Source: Thermophilibacter immobilis (GTDB lineage Bacteria > Actinomycetota > Coriobacteriia > Coriobacteriales > Atopobiaceae). From it: a stretch of 64,000 nt of DNA. Positions 26,487-35,020 of this stretch are shown piece after piece (position 1 is the first letter of the stretch; each line of letters opens with the position of its first letter). Location of the stretch: the NCBI RefSeq assembly GCF_015277515.1, contig NZ_CP063767.1, forward strand, positions 372,001 to 436,000, written 5' to 3'. Position numbers and translations under genes: made by a program. The notes below the pieces were generated by a model. The model was not told the DNA's origin, searched no databases, and was given only the letters and a program-made list of their open reading frames with translations.

Positions 26487-27995
26487 ATGGCAAGCGAGAG
26501 CACTACGTACGACCTCTTGGCCGTGACGGGCTGCCCCACGGGCATTGCGCACACCTTCATGGCAAAGGAGGCCCTCGAGAAGGCCGCCGCCGAGCGCGAC
26601 CTCACCATCAAGGTCGAGACCCAGGGCCAGGCGGGCGTGGAGAACGAGCTCAGCGCCCCTGAGATCAAGGCGGCCAGGGCCGTGATCCTTGCCGCCGACA
26701 AGGACGTCCAGCCCGAGCGCTTCACGGGCAAGCCGGTCATCAGCGTCGGCGTGACGGCCGCCATCAAGGATCCCAACGCGCTCATCGACAAGGCTCTTGC
26801 GGCTAAGGCGACCGGAGAGCTCTCCGACGAGGTCGCCTCGGCGGACGGGGGAGACGTCTACCAGGAGCGGGAGTCCGTAGGGCACCAGATCTACAAGCAC
26901 CTGATGAACGGCGTCAGCCACATGCTCGTCTTCGTGGTCGCCGGCGGCGTGCTCACGGCCCTGTCGTTTCTGTGGGGCATCACGTCCTTCGACTCCACGG
27001 CGGCCGACTACAACTCGTTTGCCGCCATGCTCAAGATCATCGGCGGCATTGCCATGAACCTCATGGTGCCCGTGCTGGCCGCCTACATCGCCGAGTCCAT
27101 CGGCAAGCGCCCGGCTCTGGTGCCCGGCTTCGTGGCCGGCATGATCGCCATCCAGGGCCTGCCCGTCTCGGCCGAGACGGGCCTCATCGACGCCGGTGGT
27201 GCCGGCGTCGGCTTTGGCTTTCTGGGCGGCATCGTCGGCGGCTTTCTTGCCGGCTATGTGATCCTGGGTCTCGAGAAGCTCCTGTCGGGTCTGCCCAAGA
27301 ACCTGAACGGCCTCAAGGCGATGTTTTTGTACCCCCTCCTGTCGACGCTCGTCGTCGGTCTCGTGATGCTGGGCATCTCGGGTCCCATGGCCGCCATCAA
27401 CACGGGGATGATGAGCTTCCTGAAGGGCCTCAGCGCCGCTGGCCCGGTGGCCCTTGGCCTGGCCATTGGCTGCATGTGCGCCTTTGACATGGGTGGCCCC
27501 GTCAACAAGGCCGCCTACGTCACCGGCACGATGATGCTCACCGCGGCACTCGAGGCCGGCGTCGGGACACCGGACTACAACTTTGGCACCAACTTCATGG
27601 CTGCCGTCTCCGCCGCCTGCATCGTCCCGCCTCTCATCACCTCGTTCGCGGTCCTCGTGGGCAAGAAGTACTTCTCGCAGGAGGACCACGACGCCGGAAT
27701 CGTCAACCTCATCCTGGGCAGCACGCACATCACTGAGGGCGCCATTCCGTTCATGACCAAGAACATCTGGCCCGTCATGCCCATCATGATGCTCGGCTCC
27801 TCGATCGCCTCCATCCTCACGATTTTCTTCGGGGTGCACGACCCCGCGCCTCATGGTGGCTTCCTCGTGCTGCCGGTCGTTGACGGGGGCCTCCTGTGGG
27901 TCCTGGCCATTCTCATCGGCGCGGTCGTGGGTGGCATCCTGTTCGTGATCTTCAAGAAGCGCGAGTACGACAAGAACGGCGGCGTGATCAAGTAG
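26487..27995 (+). CDS. fruA: Fructose-specific PTS enzyme IIBC
   Basis: A 502-residue membrane permease that imports fructose and phosphorylates it to fructose 1-phosphate. The IIB domain (about 1-105) contains VTGCPTGIAHTFMA, where Cys16 is the phosphorylated residue. The IIC domain (about 130-495) has some eight membrane segments and the fructose-family sequence FDMGGPVNKAAY. No IIA domain is fused here and no fructose IIA gene is adjacent, so phosphate must come from a IIA encoded elsewhere. RBS AAAGGAG. Followed by a hairpin and fruK. Confidence 0.93.
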   Translation: MASESTTYDLLAVTGCPTGIAHTFMAKEALEKAAAERDLTIKVETQGQAGVENELSAPEIKAARAVILAADKDVQPERFTGKPVISVGVTAAIKDPNALIDKALAAKATGELSDEVASADGGDVYQERESVGHQIYKHLMNGVSHMLVFVVAGGVLTALSFLWGITSFDSTAADYNSFAAMLKIIGGIAMNLMVPVLAAYIAESIGKRPALVPGFVAGMIAIQGLPVSAETGLIDAGGAGVGFGFLGGIVGGFLAGYVILGLEKLLSGLPKNLNGLKAMFLYPLLSTLVVGLVMLGISGPMAAINTGMMSFLKGLSAAGPVALGLAIGCMCAFDMGGPVNKAAYVTGTMMLTAALEAGVGTPDYNFGTNFMAAVSAACIVPPLITSFAVLVGKKYFSQEDHDAGIVNLILGSTHITEGAIPFMTKNIWPVMPIMMLGSSIASILTIFFGVHDPAPHGGFLVLPVVDGGLLWVLAILIGAVVGGILFVIFKKREYDKNGGVIK

Positions 27996-28031
27996 GATGA
28001 CGTCGCGTACAGGCGAGTGCCTGTCAGGGGG

Positions 28032-28049
28032 CCCGGCGCTTGCGCCGGG
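28032..28049 (+). other. Intercistronic hairpin between fruA and fruK
   Basis: CCCGGCGC and GCGCCGGG form an 8-bp stem 31 bp before the fruK start, with a CTCCTCT tail too short for full termination. It probably stabilises the upstream message or tunes the fruA:fruK ratio. Confidence 0.5.
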
Positions 28050-28079
28050 TCTCCTCTGCCGAATCCCTGGGAGGAAGTC

Positions 28080-28997
28080 ATGATCTACACGCTCACCACC
28101 AACCCCGCCATCGACCTGAACGTCACGACGGGCACGTTGAGCACCGATCGGGTCAACCGTACGCGTGACGCCGTCTACACGCCCAACGGCAAGGGCCTGA
28201 ACGTCTCGTTCGCCCTCGGCCACTACGGCGTGGACTCGCAGATCCTGGGCTTCTTCGGGGGCTTCTCGGGTGACTACATCGTGCGCGAGGCCGCGCGTCG
28301 GTGTCCGGTGCGCCCCGTGACGATCGACGGCATCACGCGCGTCAACGTATTCGTGACTACTCCTGAGGGGGAGTACAAGCTCCCCAACGCCGGCGCCGCC
28401 GTCTGTCGCGAGAAGCAGGTGGAGATGCTCGACCTCCTGCGAGAGGCGGGTGACCTCTCGTGTCTGGTGGTGTCCGGCAGCCTGCCTCCCGGGGTCGACG
28501 CGGGCTACTACGACGAGCTGGTCGACGTCGTGCGCGCCCGCGGCGCCGAGCTCGTGCTCGACATCTCGCACCCGCACCTCGCCGAGCTGGTGGCCAGGCG
28601 CCCCCTGCTCATCAAGCCCAACGACGAGGAGGTCGCCGCCATCTTTGGCGTTGACGTAGGAGACGAGGGGGGCGCTCTGGCGGCTCTGTCAGAGCTCCAT
28701 CGGCGTGGCGCCCAAAACGTGCTGCTCACCCTAGGGGGCGAGGGGGCCTACTTCTCCGACGGGGCTCACGTCTGGCATGCGAGCGCGGCCAAGGTCAAGG
28801 TCCTCTCCACGGCCTGCGCCGGAGACGCCACGCTCGCGAGCTTCCTTTCCGTGTGGCTCGAGGACCGCGGCGCCGTCGAGCGGGCCCTCATACGGGCCAT
28901 GGCAACGGGTGCCAACGTCGCCATGAGCGCGGGACTGGGGGACTTTTCCCTCGTTGACGATCTCGCCCGGCAGGTCGAGGTTACGCGCCTCGTCTAA
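28080..28997 (+). CDS. fruK: 1-Phosphofructokinase
   Basis: A 305-residue PfkB-family kinase converting fructose 1-phosphate to fructose 1,6-bisphosphate. It begins MIYTLTTNPAIDLNV, then NGKGLNVSFAL (the substrate/gly-gly motif), SGSLPPGVD and, near the C-terminus, CAGDATLASF holding the catalytic Asp. Family members usually read GAGDS here, so CAGDA is a slight variant. GGGAGGAAGTC precedes the ATG. It follows fruA and precedes the DeoR regulator, the usual fru operon set. Confidence 0.92.
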   Translation: MIYTLTTNPAIDLNVTTGTLSTDRVNRTRDAVYTPNGKGLNVSFALGHYGVDSQILGFFGGFSGDYIVREAARRCPVRPVTIDGITRVNVFVTTPEGEYKLPNAGAAVCREKQVEMLDLLREAGDLSCLVVSGSLPPGVDAGYYDELVDVVRARGAELVLDISHPHLAELVARRPLLIKPNDEEVAAIFGVDVGDEGGALAALSELHRRGAQNVLLTLGGEGAYFSDGAHVWHASAAKVKVLSTACAGDATLASFLSVWLEDRGAVERALIRAMATGANVAMSAGLGDFSLVDDLARQVEVTRLV

Positions 28998-29101
28998 GGA
29001 ACCTCTCACCGAGTTTTGGTTTCCCTGGCAGAGAGAAGCAAAAGACGGAGGGCGGGGGAGCATACTAGAGGGGGCCAAAGCCGATGAAGGGGGCGTGGGG
29101 C

Positions 29102-29905
29102 ATGACGACGGAAGAGACGCGCGGGCGCATGCTGGCTGCCGAGCGCCGCCAGCGCATCGTTGACCTCCTGGAGCGTCAGCCGTCGGTCCTGGTCTCGGAC
29201 ATCTGCGCCGAATGCGGTGTCTCGGCCGTCACCGTTCGCTCCGACCTCGACTACCTTGAGCGCGAGGGTCGACTCAAGCGCACCCATGGCGGCGCGGTTC
29301 CCGTCTCGACGTACGTGGTCCCCCGCGTGTCCGAGCGCGTGCGCAAGAACGCACGCGCCAAGCAGGCCATCGCGCTGCGTGCGGCCAAGCGGGTGAGCGA
29401 CGGTGAGATGATCCTCGTGGGATCGGGCTCGACCACCCTCGAGTTCGTGAAGGCCCTGCGGAGCAAGCGCGACCTCACGATCATCACGAACGCCTGTCAC
29501 GTCATCGAATACGCCGAGCAGCACCTGCGCGAGGCCGTGATCATGTCGACGGGGGGCGTGCTCGAGCGGGAGTACCGTCACTACTACGGTCCGATCCTTT
29601 CCGCGAGCCTCGCCGACGTCTACGTGGACGAGGTTTTTCTGGGCGCGGACGGGTTCGAACCTAGCTTTGGCTTTCTGGCCGAGTACGAGCAGACCGCCTA
29701 CGCCAAGTCCGAGTTCATGCGTCACGCGCGCACCAGGACCGTGCTGATGGACGCCACGAAGGTGGGGGCAGGTCGCTCCTTCGCGCGCTTCGCCAAGCCG
29801 GAAGAGGTCGACCTCGTGATCATGGACGAGGACCCCGACGGGGTCGTGCGCGCGGCCTGCAACGCAAGCGAGCGCGTGGTCGAGGTCGTCGAGGCGCGCG
29901 CCTAG
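29102..29905 (+). CDS. DeoR-family transcriptional regulator (FruR-like)
   Basis: A 267-residue repressor. The N-terminal HTH contains RRQRIVDLLERQPSVLVSD and VSAVTVRSDLDYLEREGRL, followed by the DeoR signature RTHGGAV. The C-terminal DeoRC sensor domain has VGSGSTTLEFVKAL, where such proteins bind a phosphosugar. Placement behind fruK suggests fructose 1-phosphate as effector and the fruA promoter as target. Start 29102 is preferred over 29084 because AAGGGGG lies at the right distance. Its stop overlaps the stop of the convergent flavoprotein gene in the sequence CTAG. Confidence 0.88.
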   Translation: MTTEETRGRMLAAERRQRIVDLLERQPSVLVSDICAECGVSAVTVRSDLDYLEREGRLKRTHGGAVPVSTYVVPRVSERVRKNARAKQAIALRAAKRVSDGEMILVGSGSTTLEFVKALRSKRDLTIITNACHVIEYAEQHLREAVIMSTGGVLEREYRHYYGPILSASLADVYVDEVFLGADGFEPSFGFLAEYEQTAYAKSEFMRHARTRTVLMDATKVGAGRSFARFAKPEEVDLVIMDEDPDGVVRAACNASERVVEVVEARA

Positions 29906-31080
29906 CCTTCTGACGACGTGCTCTCCGGCTGCCAGGCGGGCCGGGCGTCCAGGTCGACGCGGGCCTTGCGCCATCCTGCCTCGGCCGCGAGCTTGTAGGC
30001 GAGACGCGGCACGGGGCAGCGAGCCTCGAGCGCGGCGTCGAGGCGCTGCCCGGCCAGAGCCGCAAAGACGAGCTGGTCAATGGCCTCCGACCTGCTCTGA
30101 CGCATCCTCCCCATGCGCGGCCCGCGCGTCGTGGGCAGCACCATGCCGCCCCCGCCCACGGCGAGACCCCCGCACCAGGTGCCCCCCGTCGCGCGACAGA
30201 AGTTCTCGAGCACCGTAAACGACGGAAGAATCTGGTCGGCCTCGTAGAAGCCGAGGTTGGAGATCGCGTAGACGCGCGTGCCCGGCGCGAGCGTGCGCTC
30301 CCGTGCCCAGCGCTCGAGGCGCTCAATGAGCCCCGAGGGCGGGGCGTCCACGTAGAGGGGGTAGCCCAGGACGAGCGTGTCCGCCCGGGAGAGGGAGTCC
30401 TCGCCCACGAACGCGGGGGCCGACTCTCCCGCGTAGACGCCCAGGGCCTCCCAGAAGTCGGCGAGAAGCGCGTGCGTCGCGCTCTTCTCGCCGCGGGGGC
30501 TCGCGTTGAGAAGGGCCACGTGCCGAGGGACTCCGAGGGGGGTGGAGAAGTACTCGGGCTCGGGCGCAGACTCGTCCGAGCGCTCCTCGAGGCCGCATGC
30601 GCGTGGGTCCGCTGGGAACCAGACGCCCCGTAGCTGCGCGCCCTGGTTCACGGCATTTGCCGCTGAGAGGTGCTCGAAGCACGAGCGCTCGCGCGCGGTC
30701 GTGGGGCCGTAGAGCCAGATCTTCTCGGTGAAGGTGCGCGGGTAGCGCAGGCGATGGTGCATCTGGCCGCCCGCGATCCTGAAGTTGGGATGCAGGTAGG
30801 GCAGGGTGCGCTCGAGGGCGCGCTTGACGAGGCCTCCGTAGCCGCCGAATGAGTTTTCTGCGATGACCCAGAGCTCGTCGGTGGCCCCAAGCAGGGGGCC
30901 CAGCTCGACGAGGCCGTCGCGTAGCACACAGCGACCCGGCGTGCGCGTCCAGCACCCGAAGCAGCCCACGCAGGCGTGACTGGCCTCGATCTGCTCACGT
31001 CCTATGACCACGTCGCAGCGCTCGTCAAGTCCCAGTCCCGCGCGCGCCGACCTGTCAAGGTCGCAGATGACGGTTCTCAT
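29902..31080 (-). CDS. Tandem flavodoxin-like (NAD(P)H:FMN oxidoreductase-type) protein
   Basis: A 392-residue protein made of two related halves. The first (about 1-180) has a cysteine cluster ACVGCFGCWTRTPGRC, resembling Fe-S flavoproteins of the NADPH-dependent FMN reductase family, and WVIAENSFGGYGGLVK. The second (about 188-392) restarts with HVALLNASPRGEKSATHALL, the flavin-binding phosphate loop of the same fold, and VLGYPLYVDAPPSGLIE. Such fusions probably pass electrons between two flavins, but the partner and substrate are unknown. It stands alone on the minus strand, overlapping the DeoR stop. Confidence 0.72.
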   Translation of the reverse strand: MRTVICDLDRSARAGLGLDERCDVVIGREQIEASHACVGCFGCWTRTPGRCVLRDGLVELGPLLGATDELWVIAENSFGGYGGLVKRALERTLPYLHPNFRIAGGQMHHRLRYPRTFTEKIWLYGPTTARERSCFEHLSAANAVNQGAQLRGVWFPADPRACGLEERSDESAPEPEYFSTPLGVPRHVALLNASPRGEKSATHALLADFWEALGVYAGESAPAFVGEDSLSRADTLVLGYPLYVDAPPSGLIERLERWARERTLAPGTRVYAISNLGFYEADQILPSFTVLENFCRATGGTWCGGLAVGGGGMVLPTTRGPRMGRMRQSRSEAIDQLVFAALAGQRLDAALEARCPVPRLAYKLAAEAGWRKARVDLDARPAWQPESTSSEG

Positions 31081-31180
31081 GAAGTCTGCCTCCTTTTGCC
31101 CGCTCGCTCGGGTGGGTCACCGGTTGAGGAACCTATCACATCGTATACGAGGTATCGGTCAGCCCTATCCTGAGCAGAAA

Positions 31181-31209
31181 GGCGGCGCACCCAAGAAGGG
31201 CACGCCGCC
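31181..31209 (-). terminator. Terminator of the class II aldolase gene
   Basis: On the minus strand GGCGGCGTGCCC pairs with GGGTGCGCCGCC (one wobble) and is followed by TTTCTG. It lies about 30 bp beyond the aldolase stop. Confidence 0.65.
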
Positions 31210-31240
31210 GGCTGACTGCTCTTCGAAAAGCCGGGAGCTG

Positions 31241-32092
31241 CTACGCCTTGTGCGAGGAGCCGAGGTTGTCCATGTGGCTGGAGACGACCTCCGCGATTGC
31301 GTCCATGCCGGGCTTGGATGGCTTCTTGGGGTCAAAGTTGGCGGGGTTCTCGCTCATGTAGCCCATGAAGCCGCGCGTGAACGCCTGACGGAGCTCGGTG
31401 GCGTAGTTTACCTTGCAGATGCCATTGGCGATGGCCTCGGCGACCTGGTCGTCGGGCACGCCCGAGGTGCCGTGGAGCACCAGGGGTATGTCGAGACGGC
31501 CGCGAATATCCCTGAGGACGCCCTGCTCGATGTGCGGGGTGCCCTTGTAGACGCCGTGCGCGGTGCCCACGCCGACGGCGAGCGACGTGCAGCGGGTACG
31601 CGCCACGAACTCCTCGGCCTGGTCTGGGTCGGTGTAGGGGTTCTCGCCCTCCACGGCCGGCCCGTCGTCCTCCTTGCCGCCGACCTTGCCGAGCTCGGCC
31701 TCGACGGGAATGTCCAGAGGCGCGGCGACCTTGGTGACGGATGCGGTGAGCGCTACGTTGTCCTCGAACGGGACGTGAGAGCCGTCGATCATGACGGAGG
31801 TGTAGCCCGCGCGCATGGCCTGGACGCTGCGATCAAAGCTGTCGCCATGATCAAGGTGAAGGGCTACGGGAACGCTTGCGGCCTCGGCGGCCACGCGGCA
31901 CATCGCGGAGAGGTAGTCGAGGCTCGCGTACTTGATGGTGCCAGGCGTGGTCTGCAGGATGACGGGGGAGCGGCGCTCCTCCGCGGCGCGGATGACGGCC
32001 ATGACGAACTCGAGGTTCTCGATGTTGAACGCGCCGACCGCGTAGTGCCCGGCCTGGGCGTCGAGCAGCATTTCCTTCGTGGTGACGAACAT
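31241..32092 (-). CDS. Class II ketose-bisphosphate aldolase (tagatose-bisphosphate type)
   Basis: A 283-residue zinc aldolase splitting tagatose 1,6- or fructose 1,6-bisphosphate into two triose phosphates. Metal and substrate residues are seen in LHLDHGDSF, VEAELGKVGGKED, GTAHGVYKG and LHGTSGVPDDQV, followed by GICKVNYATELRQAF. The short form and these motifs match the GatY/KbaY group. Given the neighbouring tagatose-6-phosphate-type kinase and amino-sugar genes, TBP is the more likely substrate, but FBP cannot be excluded. The start at 32092 follows AAGGGAG. Divergent from the DeoR2-HAD pair. Confidence 0.88.
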   Translation of the reverse strand: MFVTTKEMLLDAQAGHYAVGAFNIENLEFVMAVIRAAEERRSPVILQTTPGTIKYASLDYLSAMCRVAAEAASVPVALHLDHGDSFDRSVQAMRAGYTSVMIDGSHVPFEDNVALTASVTKVAAPLDIPVEAELGKVGGKEDDGPAVEGENPYTDPDQAEEFVARTRCTSLAVGVGTAHGVYKGTPHIEQGVLRDIRGRLDIPLVLHGTSGVPDDQVAEAIANGICKVNYATELRQAFTRGFMGYMSENPANFDPKKPSKPGMDAIAEVVSSHMDNLGSSHKA

Positions 32093-32332
32093 TCGAACTC
32101 CCTTCTTCCGCCGGACGGCGTCCGGCCCTGTGGCGTTGTCACCATTGTACGTGCGACGCGCGGCACTCTTAGCCTGCGCGGGGAGCAGATGGGAGAGGCT
32201 GGGCTGCCGAACGGCAAGCAAACGAAGGCTCTCTCGAGTGCCCTGCGGCTCCGGACGACCCAGGAAGGTCCCCCGGACAGGTCTCTAGACACTTGGAGAC
32301 GGTTTTCGAAAGCGACGGGAATTTTAAAAAAG

Positions 32333-32379
32333 AAAGGAAAAGACCTGTGATATCTTGCTCTTAAGGAAAGTAAAGGAAA
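32333..32379 (+). promoter_or_regulatory. Three AAGGAAA repeats in the aldolase/DeoR2 intergenic region
   Basis: AAGGAAA occurs at 32334-32340, 32363-32369 and 32373-32379 in an AT-rich patch between the divergent genes. DeoR-family repressors often bind repeated GAAA/TTTC blocks, so this is a candidate operator for DeoR2 controlling both directions. The rest of 32093-32421 shows no gene. Confidence 0.4.
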
Positions 32380-32421
32380 CACAATTCCGCCATAATGAGA
32401 AAAGGAGGGAGGAGCCGCCCC

Positions 32422-33216
32422 ATGCCGTCACCGTCGAGCGAAGAGCGTCGCGCCGCCATTCTCTCCATGCTTGAGAGCGCGACGTCCGTGCAGGTCACGC
32501 AGATTGCGGAGGCGTTCGGCGTCTCGCGCGTCACGGTGCGCGCGGACCTCGACGCCCTGGCCCGCGGCGGCAAGCTCCGCCGCACGCACGGGGGCGCGGT
32601 GTCGCTCTCGCGGACGCTCACCGTCTCGGTGCAGGACCGTCGCGTCAACGTGAACGTCGAGGCCAAGCGAGCCATCGCGCGCGTGGCAGCGCCGTACGTC
32701 CGCGACGGGGACGCCGTGCTCGTGGACTCGGGCACCACCGCGCTCGAGTTCGTCCGAGTCCTGGGCGATCGCACGGGCGTCACCGTCGTGACCGACGACT
32801 TCACCATCGCCGACTACGTGGACCGCTCGATGCCGGCCCTCGACGTGGTCATGCTCGGGGGCGGCCTGCGCAAGGGGCATCGCTACACGGCGGGCCCCCT
32901 GACCCTGCGCTCCCTCGAGCTGCTGCATCCGAGCAATGCCTTCGTGACCCCCACCTCCTACGTGCCGGGGCGCGGCCTCATGACCAACAACCAGGAGATG
33001 GCCGAGCTCAAGCGGGCGTTTCTGACCTGCGCCGACAAGACCTTCATCCTCATGGACGCCGCCAAGGTGCGCGCGCCCGGGCTCATGTGGTTCGGCACGC
33101 TCGCGGACGCGGACGTCGTCATCATGGACCAGGACCCCGAGGGGCAGGTCGGCGCGGACGCCGCCGAGCTGGGAGCGTGCGTCGTCGAGGCCTATACTGA
33201 GAAAAAATCCTTGTAG
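32422..33216 (+). CDS. DeoR-family transcriptional regulator (second copy)
   Basis: A 264-residue repressor with HTH segment IAEAFGVSRVTVRADLDALA and the RTHGGAV signature, then the sensor domain with VLVDSGTTALEFVRVLG. It is clearly paralogous to the regulator at 29102 but differs in the effector region. It is followed after 13 bp by the HAD phosphatase and lies divergent from the aldolase, so it may control the ketose-phosphate branch (tagatose or fructose) of this region. The start at 32422 is preferred over 32395 because GGAGG lies about 9 nt upstream. Confidence 0.86.
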   Translation: MPSPSSEERRAAILSMLESATSVQVTQIAEAFGVSRVTVRADLDALARGGKLRRTHGGAVSLSRTLTVSVQDRRVNVNVEAKRAIARVAAPYVRDGDAVLVDSGTTALEFVRVLGDRTGVTVVTDDFTIADYVDRSMPALDVVMLGGGLRKGHRYTAGPLTLRSLELLHPSNAFVTPTSYVPGRGLMTNNQEMAELKRAFLTCADKTFILMDAAKVRAPGLMWFGTLADADVVIMDQDPEGQVGADAAELGACVVEAYTEKKSL

Positions 33217-33229
33217 AGGGAACGAAGCC

Positions 33230-34045
33230 ATGGCCATCAAGCTCGTCCTGACCGACATCGACGCCACGATCCTGCCGCGCGGCGAGCGCGAGGTCTCCGC
33301 GCGCACCGTGCGCGCCTTCAACCAGGCCCTTGACGCCGGTCTCGTGGTGGGGCCGGCGAGCGGGCGCGGCTACGCATGGATTCCGGCCTTCTTTGGCGAG
33401 GACGCGCGCTGCTGCGCCACGGCGCTCGCTACCAACGGCCTGCAGATCTACTCCGCAGGCGAGAAGATCCTCGAGCGCACGCTTCCCCGTGCGGCGCTCA
33501 TGCAGATGCGCGAGATCGTGGCCGAGACGCCAGGCGCGGGGCTTCTCTGCTTCGACGAAGTCCGGCCGCTGCTCGTGGAGGGTGCGGTGGAGGATCTCGC
33601 GCCCATCTTTTCCGCCTACGCCCAGAGCTGCGTCCCCGTTGACGACGTCCCCGCGTCTCCCGTGGTCAAGGCCAACGTCTTCATGGGAGGCGACGCGTCC
33701 AAGACCGCCGCGCTCGTGGCGCGTCTGAACGAGGAGGTCTGCGAGGTGGACGTCGACCGCGCCCTGCCGCACTTCTCCAACGTCATGCCTCGGGGATGGA
33801 ACAAGGGGACCGCCCTCGTCTGGCTCTGCGGGCACCTCGGCATTGCCCCCGAAGAGGTCGTCGTCTTTGGCGACGCGGACAACGATCTGCCGCTCTTTGC
33901 CCACGTCCCCCACTCCGTGGCCGTCGCGAACGCCACGCCCGAGGCGGCTCGCGCCGCCCGCTGGCACATTGGGTCTTGCGAGGATGACGCTGTGGCTCAG
34001 GCCCTTGAGGTCCTCGCCTCCGGCGGGTGGCCGTTCGAGGGCTAG
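33230..34045 (+). CDS. Cof-type HAD-superfamily phosphatase
   Basis: A 271-residue hydrolase. Motif I is LTDIDATIL (D9-x-D11-x-T13), where DxDGT is usual, so Ala replaces Gly. The Cof-type cap follows, and motif IV is VVFGDADNDLPLF. Such enzymes dephosphorylate sugar phosphates or flavins in the cytosol. It lies 13 bp behind the DeoR regulator and probably acts as an overflow phosphatase for a sugar phosphate of the same pathway. That assignment is inference from context. Confidence 0.82.
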   Translation: MAIKLVLTDIDATILPRGEREVSARTVRAFNQALDAGLVVGPASGRGYAWIPAFFGEDARCCATALATNGLQIYSAGEKILERTLPRAALMQMREIVAETPGAGLLCFDEVRPLLVEGAVEDLAPIFSAYAQSCVPVDDVPASPVVKANVFMGGDASKTAALVARLNEEVCEVDVDRALPHFSNVMPRGWNKGTALVWLCGHLGIAPEEVVVFGDADNDLPLFAHVPHSVAVANATPEAARAARWHIGSCEDDAVAQALEVLASGGWPFEG

Positions 34046-34048
34046 CGA

Positions 34049-34081
34049 GCGTCGTCCCTCTGACGGGCCGAGGGACGACGC
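34049..34081. terminator. Hairpin between convergent HAD and PfkB genes
   Basis: GCGTCGTCCCTC (34049-34060) and GAGGGACGACGC (34070-34081) form a perfect 12-bp stem with a 9-nt loop, filling nearly all of the space between the two stops. There is no U-tract, but the location supports a two-way terminator. Confidence 0.6.
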
Positions 34082-34084
34082 GTC

Positions 34085-35020
34085 CTACGCAACCCGCTCG
34101 ACCGTCGTCCTTGCGCGCAGACCCTCGGCCACAGAGAGGTCGAAGTGGCCGGTGGAGGCAGTGAGACAGTTGGCGCTCGCGCAGCTGATCGCATAGGCCA
34201 GCTGGTCGGTGACGCTCATCCGGCGCGCCATGGCCACCGCCATGGCTCCCACCATGGTGTCTCCCGAGCCCACGGGGTTGACGACCTCGATCTTTGGGGC
34301 GTGTCCGTGAAAAGTCCCCTCGCCGCAGGCCATGACCGAGCCCTCGCCGCCCAGAGACACCACGACGCGTTCGATGCCATAGCGCTCGTGGACCTCGCGC
34401 GCGGCACCTATGACCTCGTCGATCGATGAGGGCCGACGGCCCAGGATGGCGGCGATCTCGTCGGCGTTCGGCTTGATCATGGTTGGTCGGCTCTCCAGGC
34501 TCCTGACGAGCAGGGAGCCGGACGTGTCCAGGATGACGGGAACGCCCGCGGCGCGCACGATGGCCACGAGCTCGCGGTAGGTGTCCTCGCCGGCACCCTC
34601 GGGGACGCTGCCGTCTATGGTCACGACGTCGGCCTCACCCGCGATGTGGGCGACCCGCCGCCTTATGGCCCGCATGTCCGTCTGTGCGACCGGGCGTCCC
34701 GGCTCCAGGAACTCAGTTGAGCGGCCATCAGGCTCGAGTACGTTGACGCAGCAGCGGGTCTCTGACGCCACGTTGACGAAGTCGTGCTCGATTCCGTCTG
34801 CGTCGAGCAGCTCGCAGAGCAGCCGGCCGTTGTTACCGCCCGCGAATCCCGTGGCCACGACCTTCTCGCCGCACGTGGCCACGGCGCGAGCCGCGTTCAG
34901 GCCCTTGCCCCCCGCGTTGTCGATGCAGGTGGCCACGCGCATGACGGTGCCGTCGACGAGAGGGCCTGCGAGCTGATAGGCCTTGTCGACGGAGGTGTTG
35001 AGCGTGACGGTCGAGATCAT
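34085..35020 (-). CDS. PfkB-family ketohexose-phosphate kinase (LacC/FruK-like)
   Basis: A 311-residue kinase starting MISTVTLNTSVDKAYQL, with NAGGKGLNAARAVA, DGSVPEGAGEDTY and NPVGSGDTMVGAMA (catalytic Asp). These fit tagatose-6-phosphate kinase and 1-phosphofructokinase, which cannot be separated by sequence alone. The window already has a fruK in the fructose operon, and this gene lies divergent from the amino-sugar PTS, so tagatose 6-phosphate is favoured as substrate. AAGGAGACGAC precedes the ATG. Confidence 0.85.
   Translation of the reverse strand: MISTVTLNTSVDKAYQLAGPLVDGTVMRVATCIDNAGGKGLNAARAVATCGEKVVATGFAGGNNGRLLCELLDADGIEHDFVNVASETRCCVNVLEPDGRSTEFLEPGRPVAQTDMRAIRRRVAHIAGEADVVTIDGSVPEGAGEDTYRELVAIVRAAGVPVILDTSGSLLVRSLESRPTMIKPNADEIAAILGRRPSSIDEVIGAAREVHERYGIERVVVSLGGEGSVMACGEGTFHGHAPKIEVVNPVGSGDTMVGAMAVAMARRMSVTDQLAYAISCASANCLTASTGHFDLSVAEGLRARTTVERVA

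Noticed and set aside
29650-29670. GGGTTCGAACCTAGC resembling a tRNA T-arm
   Set aside because: It lies inside the DeoR coding frame and no acceptor or anticodon stems pair with it.
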